This document shows, one piece after another, positions 22,508 through 31,853 of a DNA stretch of 64,000 nt. Source of the stretch: Areca catechu (lineage: Eukaryota; Streptophyta; Magnoliopsida; Arecales; Arecaceae); contig CM038050.1 of NCBI GenBank assembly GCA_021397845.1, forward strand, positions 111,651,891-111,715,890. Direction: 5' to 3'. Each line of letters begins with the position of its first letter. The stretch's first letter is position 1. The position numbers and the translations under genes are program-made. The notes under the pieces were generated by a model. The model was not told the origin of the DNA and made no database searches. It saw only the letters and a program-made list of their open reading frames with translations.

Positions 22508-22528
22508 ACCCCTACCTGGTGTGCCAAT
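22508..22528 (-). promoter_or_regulatory. LARD primer-binding-site region
   Basis: On the minus strand, just after the 5' LTR, lies TTGGCACACCAGGTAGG, similar to the G1 site at 12142-12163. Confidence 0.6.
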
Positions 22529-22529
22529 C

Positions 22530-24160
22530 TGTTACCGCCAAGATCATCATGGCCCCAAGCTCCGGTGCGTCGGGTTCTCGTCAGGTGCTCGGCTCCCGAC
22601 TTTACAATTGGCTCACTGGCTCACTTTGGGGGTCCTACAAGACAAAAAAAAATCTTGGGCCGGGAATTCCGGCGAAGGCACTCCGACAATCAAGTCAGTG
22701 GGACGATCGAGGAGAATAGAGACCTCTAAGGCGGAGAGCTTGGGAAACTCTCCACTTCTAGAAGGTGAAAAGAATTCTATGAAGAAAGACTATTCAAAAC
22801 CGAAAGCATGTTTGTTACTTCTTACCTTTGCTTACCTTGGTCGGAGGCCTCTCTTACCTATTTATGAGATTGCTGCCCATAGTCTCCTATCATTTGTGGA
22901 GGTGTCCTCTTCTTGACATAGGTCTGTGAGGCTCCTGTAGGCCTGAGAGGCTGTGATAGGTTACTGAATCTTCTTCTTTCGGGTGGTTCAGAAGGTTGGT
23001 GAAGGAGCACAGTGCCTTGGGTGGAGTGCCCTTTCCCAAATAGTGTTAATAGTAGCTTGAGAGGTCAGGATAGGCCTGTGAGGCCATGATAGGCATGTAA
23101 GGCTCCAGTGTTGCCCTCCTTTATAGGAGGTGCAGTCGACGTGCCAGACTTTACGTGTCGAGGTTGTCATCCAGGCCTCCTTCGTACCTATTCTTTGAGA
23201 AGCATGCCTGGAATGCCAAGTGTGCCGGACCCATGTGGGTGGAGCCGAAGCCACGTGGGTGTGCCCAAAATGCTCGTGCGAGCATAACTTATTATCGAGG
23301 TGGGTGAAGCCGGACTGTCCTGCAAACTGAGGTGGGCGTGCCGGCGTGGCCCCAGCATGCCGGAGTGAGGCGGGCTGAGCCACTGGCAGAGTTGGACCCA
23401 TGCATGCTGAAGTGAGCTAGCTGGGCATGCTGCTCGAAGATCGACGTCATGTTGACTGAGGTGGATAGAGCCAGAGAGCCTCATCCTGGTCACGGTGGCT
23501 GAGAACAGGAAGAGTCGGGAGCCTCGTCCCAACACGTGCTGCTCCCCATCGTGCCGACTATGGCGGACGGACGCGTGCAGGCATGTCGTGGCCGAACTGA
23601 GGCGTGCAGAGCTGGGCTGGCTGAGGTGGGACTCCACACCGGGGAAGATGCCGGCCTAGAGGTGGGCCATCGCAGGGGGCTGAGGTGGGCACGGTCCTAG
23701 CCAGGGCCGGATCACGCTGCTCCCAGCCAGAGCTGAGCTTGCCGAGGTGCTAGACCGGGGCACGGAGCTTCGTCTTTGAGTTGGACCAAAGCTGGCGGTG
23801 CTGGGCTGGAGCGGAACACCAGGCAGCTCCCCAGCGGACTCACCCGTGAGAGCCCATGACCCGAGCGGGGGTGTCTAGGCTACTTGGACATTGTGCCTAC
23901 GGGTCTGGGCGCAGATGGTGCATGTGGATGGCTCGCCTGGTCCAAGCGAGTTGTGTGGCTTGGGCGGAAGCCTGGATCGAGGCTTTCATAGGGAAAAGAG
24001 GGAGGATAGAAAATAGGCCCTCCCAGGCCAGGATGAAGGACCCTATTCTTTGATGGGTGGGAGGCTTGGGGATGCCGTACGAAGTGCGCGGCCACGTCGG
24101 CCAAACAGGGGCCTTGCTGTGTCAGGGCCTGGGTCCAATGGATTTGTTGCCACTATAACA
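22530..24160 (-). mobile_element. LARD 5' LTR
   Basis: Plus-strand ends are TGTTACCGCC and CTATAACA. It aligns over its whole 1631 bp with the LTR at 18553-20179. The open frames in it (137, 149 and 165 codons) are also present in shifted form in the other LTR and carry no protein motif. Confidence 0.88.
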
Positions 24161-24415
24161 TTATGAAATTTACTTAGAATTCCTTCACATGTCTGAAACT
24201 AAAGTATCACTTTGATTAAATATGGCTTTTGGTAATTTGTGAAAGATAGGTAAAGGGTTATAAAATTTTTTATATAAGGAGATATACTTAAACCATCTTG
24301 AATTAAGAGAGTTGTAAAAATTCTAATGAAATATTAAGTTTTCTTATCCTATTAATTTTTACTCTCTTCCTTCTTGTATGAGAAATATTTTCTTTCCACC
24401 TATTCTACTCTTTCA
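24161..24415 (+). mobile_element. C0 3' LTR, right half
   Basis: Continues the LTR from the copied TTATG (24161-24165) through GAAATTTACTTAGAATTCC to the terminal CTTTCA at 24415, then the GAAAA duplication. Matches 14109-14362 of the 5' LTR. Confidence 0.9.
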
Positions 24416-24420
24416 GAAAA

Positions 24421-26529
24421 GTGGATCAACAAAATGCTTAAAAAAATATTTTTGTTCTTTATCTTTATGGATAAATGAATTAAAAGATGTGTTGCTAACT
24501 ACAATTTTGGTAGCTTCCTTTAAAATCTATACTATGGTTATGACCTGAAACTAATATATACAATCAGAATATATATGTAGCTTTTATTTGGCCAATCATG
24601 GTCAAGCCTTTTCAATGTACTTGTTTATTTATTTACAGGCCATTATGCAGCAACTAAGATGTTGAGAGTCTGTTAAAATAGCTGCCATTTATAATCATGC
24701 TACTGGATGCTAGGCAACCAGGGACAAACTAAGTCAGCCTCCTCTAGTTGCATGCAGAAGTGGCGCTGCTACTTTTGGAGAAAAAGACACCCACGTTCTC
24801 TAATTCTTTCGGGCTCATAACAGTGGGACATTCATGAACCACCAACATTTTGGTACAAGTAGATTCAACCTCCAAGTAGAAGAGCGAATTAATTCATTTT
24901 GAATTATTTGTATAATGGTAAAACTATGAAATTGGGAATTATGATATCTGAAATTTTCTTCAAGCGAAACGTAATTCACCAAAATAGGATTGCTTGGTAA
25001 ACAGTTGAATGCAACAAAAAGTTTTTTTTTTTTTTTTTTGATAAAGGAAAAGGAGACGGGGGATAAATCCCTAGTGTAGCTATTCCACTGGATCCTAATC
25101 CCGTCAGGCTATGTTCGATTCGGGCCGCAATTTTTCTATGTACCTTCTCCATCATTGATGAGTACGTCAGCCTGACACCACTAAGATGCCGGAGTAGTGC
25201 GCTCTTTTACTATCCCGATCACGTGTCCCAGAAAAATTTTTGGATTTAATCGAGTCACCCGCGAGAACATGTCTCGAACCCATGACCGGTGGGAGGTAAC
25301 GCTAAGCCTCAAAGTGCTTTTGTTTTCAGCAAGTTATGCTGCACCAAGAAATCTTGGAGTTGAGGTCCTAATACAGGGAAAATTTCTGCACAAGTCTTTT
25401 GCAAGGTAATTAAATGATGCACTTTAAAGCAAGCTAATTTCATGATAAAGCTATGTCGAACCTGAACAAAGAAGCATCTAGAACATGCCAGAAGTAGTGA
25501 TACTAGTTTATGGTAAAAAGGCAATATAGACTGAAAATGCAAAGGAATGACTTAAACCTAAAGAATAATGGGACTGTTTTGAGAAGCATTCAAGCTTCCA
25601 AGGTAAGGAATCAGATAAATCTTGAACTTCTAAAAGTTGGTCCATAACTACTTATCTTTGGCATAACCCACAAAAAGTGATTACAATATTGCGGACTGAC
25701 ACTAACAGAAATTCACCGATAAAAGCAATGAAAATGATAGCTACTACTTAAATAGGTGTAAATTGGCAACTGAACAATATCACACTCATTTCTGTTTCCT
25801 CTTTCTTATATTTGAATTTGTCATTGCATCAAATGATTATTTTGAGCCACATAACGAAAGACTAATTATATTTTAACAGCAAGGAACAAAGTGACCAAAC
25901 AAATGCAGTATATTCATTTGACATTCATAACGATTTATAAGAATCCAAGAGGTAGCCCATCAATAAAATCTTCATATGTTCAGTGTGCTACGGTGCAATT
26001 TTAGCATCCCAATATTATGTTGTGCCATTTATACAAACTCTAGTGCATGGCATTATGGGCCCATTCTTTTATTAATAAATATTATTATAAAATTGATCCT
26101 ATTGACCAACATATATATATTCTTGTATTTTTCAAGATGAATAAGTTACTTTCCTGTGAATAGCATTTACTTATAAAATAGAAAGAAATCTTATCCACCT
26201 GGATGATAACTAAATCATTTTCTTACTAGCCAATAAGTAAAATTTAATTTTACTTCTAAAATGTCCTCCTCCTCATTTCCAATATTTTTATCATTCAATG
26301 CCTAATAATTTAATTATCTACCCCTCTTTATACCCAAAAAATATAAAAGGTATTATAAAAATATAAATAAATTTTAGTAACTTTTTTTAAAAAAATAGTG
26401 ATATGGCAACATCGCTGATGTGGAGCGTGTGTCAGATCCAGCTAGATGCCAGTGATGCCACGTGGATTTTTCTTTCGAAACTTTCCCCTCCAGGTGGATA
26501 GACCCGCGGTCGTTCTCACCCGGGGCATG
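24421..26529. other. Low-copy-looking AT-rich DNA with no recognised gene
   Basis: Apart from the retroposon-like block at 25021-25335, no LTR, domain or long frame is seen. The segment near 24630 (TTTATTTACAGG) looks like an intron acceptor, but no convincing exon follows. This stretch and 13646-13937 are the least repeat-like parts of the window and may be the ancestral intergenic DNA. Confidence 0.45.
25021..25335 (-). mobile_element. SINE-like or LINE-3'-end-like retroposon
   Basis: On the minus strand the block ends in an 18-A tail (T-run at 25022-25039). Near its start it has GGTCATGGGTTCGAGAC, which resembles a pol III B box, and an upstream TTAGCGTTACC that could be a weak A box. The spacing between the boxes is shorter than in a tRNA. 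No clear target duplication was found, so the class is uncertain. Confidence 0.4.
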
Positions 26530-27459
26530 CGTGCTCCAGCTCCCTCGCAAGATGGCGCCCCAAGTCGGGTCCACCTCTGTCGGAGTTGAGCCGGGCACTC
26601 CTGCTCCTTCGCCATGTGGCACCCCAAGATGGGTCCACCTAGGCCGAAGTCAAGCCTCCCTCTGCCACTTCGCTAGGTGTCCACCCAAGAGGGGTCCACC
26701 TCGGTCGAAGTTGGCTGCCTCTGCTCCCTCGCCAGGTAGCACCCCAAGACGAGTCCACCTCAGTCGAGGTCGAGCCAGGCACTCCTGTTCTTCGCCAAGT
26801 GGCATCCCATGATGGGTCTACCTTGACCGAAGTTGAGCCTCCCTCTGCCACTTCGCCAGGTGTCCACCCAGGAGGGGTCCACCACGATCGAAGTTGGCTG
26901 CCTCTGCACCCTCTCTATGTGGCGCCCCAAGACGAGTCCACCTCGGTCGAGGTCGAGCCAGGCACTCCTGCTCCTTCGCCAGGTGGCACCCCAAGATGGG
27001 TCCACCTCGACCAAAGTCGAGCCTCCCTCTGCCACTTCGCTGGGTGTCCACCCAGGAGGGGTCCACCTCGACCGAAGTTGACTGCCTCTGCTCCCTCGCT
27101 AGGTACCACCCCAAGATGGGTCCACCTCAGTCGAGGTCGAGACGGGCACTCCTGCGCCTTTGCCAGGTGGCACCACAAGATGGGTCCACCTCGGCCGAAG
27201 TCGAGCCTCCCTCTGCCACTTCACCAAGTGTCCGCCCAGGAGGGGTCCACCTCGGCCGAAGTTGGTTGCCTCTGCTCCCTCGCCAGGTGACGCCCCAAGA
27301 TGGGTCCACCTCGATCGAGGTCGAGCCAGGCACTCCTGCTCCTTCGCCAGGTGGCACCCCAAGATGGATCCACCTCGACCGAAGTCGAGCCTCCCTCTGC
27401 CACTTCGCCAGGTGTCCGCCCAGGAGGGGTCCACCTGGACCGAAGTTGGCTGCCTCTGC
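26530..27459. repeat. ~184-bp tandem array built from ~61-bp sub-units
   Basis: The anchor GCCTCCCTCTGCCACTTCG occurs at about 26654, 26837, 27021, 27205 and 27389, a spacing of 183-184 bp. Each unit has three sub-units around 'GGGTCCACCTCG(G/A)CCGAAGT', so it is a higher-order repeat of about 5 copies. It is GC-rich against AT-rich flanks. Open frames of up to 199 codons on both strands follow from the composition and show no protein domain. The right end is cut by the LTR at 27460. Confidence 0.88.
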
Positions 27460-28720
27460 TGATGGGAGACTAACTAAATGCAAGAAGAAATGAATGCAGG
27501 TGATTTGTTATTTTTGTGATTTTTAGGTTTTAATGACTTTCTTGAGGATTCCCAAAAAACAAGACAAAATCATATCTAGGGATTCAATAAAGATAAGACT
27601 ACAAGCACGTAGATTAGCCCCTAAATAAGAATAAAAAGTGAACCCCGGGATTGAGAAACCCCGTAGGACTTAGCTCTCTGAACAATATCGACCTAGGAGT
27701 TTAGGGAGGCAAACCTCAAAGATCCGAAGCACCTGATGCCAAGATCACTCACTCTAGTGGATGTGGCCTGGATGATCGAGCCTTCCACCCCACGGATGCA
27801 TCGGCTTGCTGTCCGAAGATCTCGATGGCAAGGGCAACCGAGTCCGTGCTCGTGTCACTTGGAGGACCTGCGAGAATTCAAGGAGAGTTAATATTTGATC
27901 CAAAAGAAAGCAAATAGAAGAAGGGGTAAAAGTTGAAGTGGTGATGGTGGAGTTCTTCTTGCTAGGTACCCGATTGGTTGATCCCAATGGACCCTGACTC
28001 GAAGTCAGAGGATGGAGTTGCGGAAGAGACGGTAACTTGAGGCCTCACATCTCTTGACGCCCGAAGGCAAAGGCGCTCCCTCACAGAGATCGACGTTCCT
28101 AGTGAACGAAGGCAACTAAAGAGAAAACTGTATCTCAAGAAACTTGTGATTTTTCATTCAATAGCAATTACCCATACAAAGGAGGGGTAAGGTCCTTTTT
28201 ATAGGCACCTTAGGACCCCATTTGAAATTCAAATGAAAACTACAAGTCCTCTTTGGAGAGGCACCAAAAAATTTCAAAAAAAATCAGATTTCTCTCCTTT
28301 GGTCGACCTTCACTTGGATTTGATTGTGCATGGCTTGATAATGGGCTTGGAAGAAGGAATTTGTCTTCCTTGGACTTGAAAAGTTGACCTTCAATTTTGG
28401 GAAGAAGGCATGATGCAAGGCTTGTGTCTCCCTCTTTCCTTGGTTGCTCACCCTTCTTTGGAGAGAAGCTTGAAATGAGGCTTGGATCAAGGCCTTTGTC
28501 TTCAACCTTTTCTTGGTTTCCCAAGACTCCTTTAGTAAGTGGCTTGATGGAGGGAGGGAAAGGAGGAAAGAATATTTGATGTGTCTCAATTTGATTAGGT
28601 CATTCTGATTGTAAAGACCTTCGATTGGATAGTCATTGATGATTTTTTTCTTGAAGCTCGATGTGATAATAGCATTGCACCAAGTTTTGATCTCCATGGA
28701 CCTCTCTGATCTCGATGTTG
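27460..28720 (-). mobile_element. LTR-like block (gypsy type), one copy
   Basis: It starts TGATGGGAGAC at the end of the 184-bp array. The segment 27650-27730 (GGGATTGAGAAACCCC...GGACTTAGCTCTCTG...) resembles the corresponding parts of the G3 LTRs (29170-29240, 35665-35745) and of the solo LTR at 52761. A minus-strand TATA-like GCCTATAAAAAGGACC lies at about 28190-28206. No second copy and no target duplication were found; the right end near 28720 is approximate. Confidence 0.5.
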
Positions 28721-29011
28721 TTGGGAACTTCACCTTTAGACAATAAGTGGAGATGAATGCTCAGAAGGTGTTAAGACCTCATCGTCTGAGAATAACATTG
28801 TAGGCTGAGGGCTTTCAAACAACCAAGAAGTCTAATCAAGTGATGAATTATAAGGGGTAGTTCCCTATTCTCATAATCAGGGTGATCATCCTATTTACCT
28901 AGATCGCATCTCCCGTGAGTCCTACTAGAGGGGAGTTCACCAGAACCAACTGTTCGGGTGACAACCCCATTTTTAAAAGTGCATCGGAGTATAGAACATT
29001 CGCTGAGTTTC
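28721..29011 (-). pseudogene. G2 protease, downstream part
   Basis: Aligns with G1 protease at about 10010-10260. Joined across G3 to 37103-37180, the minus-strand reading gives LNVKNYDVHCILFDNG and then SANVLYSDALLKMGLSPEQ, with the aspartic-protease D-N-G triad right at the junction. G3 therefore landed in or next to the active-site codons. Confidence 0.6.
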
Positions 29012-30080
29012 TGATGCAGGACTATTCATGCATGCCAATTATTTTTTTGTTATTTGGCATTAAGTTAGGAGTTTGTATCTCGAATTTCAAACCAAGAAAC
29101 TTAGAAAATCTAAAGCACAGGCATGCAGAATTAAACCCCTAAAGTGAAGAAATAGGACTACCAAGGCTGAGAAACCCTGGTTAGGACTAGCTCTTCTGCA
29201 ATACCACTACTAGAGGAGTCTAGGGGGTGTACCTTGCAGAGATTTGAAGATCGTTCCATGAAGAGTTCGCTCCATGCTCTCAGATGCAGTCTAAAAAAAA
29301 AAGCTATCGATCTTGCGGATTCATAGCTTTCAATCTAGTGGCCCGAAAGCTGGTCAGATGGAATCCATGGATTCGTGAACTCTGAAGGACCTGCAAATCA
29401 CCATTCATGGGTTAGAAAATATGGAAAAAAAATGCTAAATCACTGAAGGAAGAAGAAGGGAAAGAGGCTTGAGGAAGGCGGCCAAGAGATCAAGAAGGCT
29501 GGTGGCTGGAGGTAGAACACAGGGATCACACAAATTCCCAAAGAGATCACACAGATACCATTAATCACAGAAATTCCCTTAGAATTTTGAGGATAACTCA
29601 AGAGAAATTCATTCATAACAATTCATAATAATGGATCATTAGTTATAAGAGGGTGGAGGGATGGGGTATTTATAGATGTTCCCATGCCCTCTCCTAGTTA
29701 GCTAATGCTCATTCTCTTGTATAAACTTTTAAAGAACACAACTTACTGGACTCTTACAGGACTCAAATTGACACAAGACCCAAAATGACATAACAAGACC
29801 AAAATAACTATAAACTCACAATGAGTTGACTTGAACAACTAAGCTTAACTGATCTGATCATAACCCAAGACTCGACTCATAAATCCTAATGGTGTGAGTT
29901 GACTCTAAATACAAGACTCGAGTATAACAAGGCCTGAAAATAAAACTCAAAGCCCAAATACAGGACTCAAATGACTAACAGAGCCAGATTATTAGACTCA
30001 AAGAAAAAATTTGAATAATGCTAAGGTACTCAAAACTCAGGGACCGGTAGTGAACTTGGGTTGACTTGATGTCCCCATAA
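29012..30080 (-). mobile_element. G3 3' LTR with a ~500-bp internal deletion
   Basis: Matches the 5' LTR (35511-37102) at both ends but is 1069 bp long against 1592 bp. The missing part corresponds to about 36215-36715; at the break both sides share TTAG (CCTAGTTAGCTAATGC here). The terminal CA has become AA (CATAA at 30080). Confidence 0.85.
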
Positions 30081-30159
30081 ATTCTCCCAGGGTGGGAGGA
30101 ACTCGATCCTGTCGAGTATAGGGTAGTCTGGTACTGGTAGTAAGTCTGGATGGAGGCAC

Positions 30160-30660
30160 TGTGGGTCCTCTCGAGTAATCCATGAATCACTGAACTCTAG
30201 TCAACCTTTCCATCGAACCAAGTAGCGTTGATAGCCACGGCCCTGGGTCATGATAGCTTGATCGTCTAGGATACGCTCGATCCGTATTCATCTCTTAGGC
30301 AAATTTAGTGGACACTTAGGTAAGGTTTCTCTTTCAAAGGATGGGTGAGGTCCAAATCTCATTAGGATTCACTACCGGTTTCCTATATTCAACCAAGTTC
30401 GTGATATTGAAGGTAGAGCTAATGCCAAAATCTAGGGGCAGATCAAGCACATAGGCATTGGGTTCCACTCTCTTTATCACTCTAAAGGGTTCAACTTTGC
30501 AAGCATGAAGCTTCTTAACCATAATAGAATTTCCTACATTAAATTCATTGGCTTTCTTTTAGGAATTAGCCAGTTTTTATAGATTTTATTACTTAAATTA
30601 ATCTTTTGGCTAATGTCCTGATGCAAATGCTGTGCAGAGGTCAGTGCAGATGTGGATAGA
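30160..30660 (-). pseudogene. G3 integrase C-terminus with chromodomain
   Basis: The 30334-30522 frame reads KLHACKVEPFRVIKRVEPNA and then YVLDLPLDFGISSTFNITNL, the usual gypsy integrase C-terminal block. Downstream on the minus strand, 30160-30290 gives IERILDDQAIMTQGRGYQRY followed by LVRWKG and DSWIT, a chromodomain pattern. Stops occur before IRIER and after RWKG. Upstream, 30540-30650 holds LHQDISQKINLSNKIYKN in a shifted frame. Chromodomains in this position define chromoviruses and are thought to guide insertion to marked chromatin. Confidence 0.82.
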
Positions 30661-31436
30661 TGAATTAGGTCTGGAGACTTATTGGACTCAAAACTAACAC
30701 TTAATAAACTCGACTAGGCATTCCTATTGAAGGAAATTTATTGGACTCTTTGGATCTAAACCTAATAGATTATAGGCTCTCTAGGTTTAACCCTAGTATG
30801 GCATGCATATGAAAATTTACAATGAACTTCTATTAAATGCCATAAAGTATACCAGAAATATGATACAAACCTAACATGCATAATGAATGTATGCAGTATG
30901 CTAATCTCAACAAAATGCAATCTAACGATCCTAGAAATGCTGGAAGTTTCTGGAAAGGATAGAAAATAAGAGGTGGAGTCATGGTTAGTCTGGTAGGGTA
31001 AGGAATAAGAAGATGGTTCAAGTTTAATTGAAAAAAATAGAATACAAGAAGGGGTTTCAAGGATAAATCCTAGACTAATGTGGTTGACCTTATGGTATTG
31101 AGGTATATCTACGGGGTCTGCATAATGGAAGAATGGGTCACTAATCTTGGGGAAGAGATCTTCAATAAGAACTATAGAAGGGAATTCATCCTAAGGGTAT
31201 TGATAAGCTAAATCTTCAATAAAGTCTTCTGGTTCATGAAATTCAGGACTGGGTTCTATAATTTGGCTTTCTTCTAGTGGCTCCTTCAGTATGATTCTAA
31301 CAGTAGTATCTGGGTTCTCTTCCTCTAACTGTACTTCCATCACATGTTCAGTTTGGATGGGGTTAGGGTCAGCTAACTCTAAATTTGCTTTAGTCTGGGT
31401 ATGGTCGGAGTCAGCTAATTCTTGGTTGGCTTCTAC
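30661..31436 (-). other. G3 interior with no RT, RNase H or integrase core
   Basis: This 0.78-kb stretch joins the gag knuckle region to the integrase end; no pol motif is visible in either strand. The part nearest the knuckle (31090-31436) encodes an acidic Glu/Asp-rich patch. The normal 2.5-3 kb of pol sequence is absent. Confidence 0.6.
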
Positions 31437-31853
31437 CTAGATATCTACTGGGTCAACTAATTCTAAGTCTTCCAAAAGAAACTCCTCATCTCCCTTATAC
31501 TCATCCACTAAGCTCTCATCAGCTTCATACTCCACTACTAGACTTGGATCAACCTCATATACTTCTACATTGGGTTCAATGATGAGTTCATACTCATCTT
31601 CATCTAACTTGCCTAGGTGTAGGGCGCTGACTAGACATTGGCTAACAAAATTGCCTGGTTTGCGACATCTAAAACACACTCTTGGAGGATTTAAACTTTC
31701 TGAACCTCTATAGACTTGCCTCTATCTTTCCTATGGGCCATAGTGGTACTGCGCTGGGTTGGCTCGGGTTGGGCTGGTTAGGATCTGGTCCTGGGCTAGG
31801 GAAACTAGTCCTAAAGGATTTAGGTTGACTAAAGGGAAGTGGACTAATACTAG
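31437..31853 (-). pseudogene. G3 gag C-terminal part with zinc knuckle
   Basis: The 31437-31679 frame starts at the knuckle CFRCRKPGNFVSQC. In the CX2CX4HX4C motif the His is replaced by Asn. An acidic tail rich in Glu, Asp and Val follows (about 60 residues). Upstream on the minus strand the frame continues through YRGSESLNPPR toward the solo LTR at 31854. Confidence 0.7.

Larger units (their letters stand above)
20180..22529 (-). mobile_element. LARD interior, noncoding and repeat-rich
   Basis: No gag, protease, RT or integrase motif is found on either strand. It contains one unit like the 13.1-13.6 kb minisatellite (20816-20870), copies of the ~31-bp CTTCGTAAGTTTCC motif (20890-21250 and 21600-21750), a segment shared with G1 5041-5329 (20999-21110), and ~80-bp tandem repeats. 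The 208-codon frame at 21802-22428 has no recognisable domain and lies over repeats. Confidence 0.8.
18553..24160 (-). mobile_element. Non-autonomous LTR element (LARD) nested in the C0 3' LTR
   Basis: Two LTRs of about 1.63 kb in direct orientation (18553-20179 and 22530-24160) flank a 2.35-kb interior with no gag or pol. The flanking pentamers are CTATG (18548-18552) and TTATG (24161-24165), a target duplication with one change; removing the insert restores the C0 LTR exactly. The primer-site side is at the high end, so it reads on the minus strand. Its primer region and interior repeats match gypsy G1, whose proteins could once have mobilised it. Confidence 0.9.
13938..24415 (+). mobile_element. 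Ty1/copia element C0, split by a nested LARD
   Basis: The two LTRs start TGTTGGAAATC and TGTTGAAAATC, and the whole is flanked by identical GAAAA pentamers (13933-13937 and 24416-24420). Without the nested insert (18553-24160 plus one 5-bp duplication) it is about 4.87 kb, a normal copia size. It has a Met-tRNA-type primer site, gag, protease, integrase, RT, RNase H and polypurine tract in copia order. By eye the LTRs differ at about 35 of 420 positions, so it is an old insertion. Confidence 0.92.

Noticed and set aside
24630..24690. Intron acceptor and exon
   Set aside because: TTTATTTACAG looks like an acceptor, but the following sequence has early stops in every frame and no matching donor or homologous protein was recognised.
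26462..27493. Long open frames (up to 199 codons) on both strands across the 26.5-27.5 kb array
   Set aside because: They follow the 183-184 bp tandem repeat in several frames at once, and no protein domain is visible. GC-rich repeats without stops explain them.
28721..28760. A target duplication for the LTR-like block at 27460
   Set aside because: The left pentamer TCTGC (27455-27459) has no clear copy near 28720, so insertion of a solo LTR is not proven.
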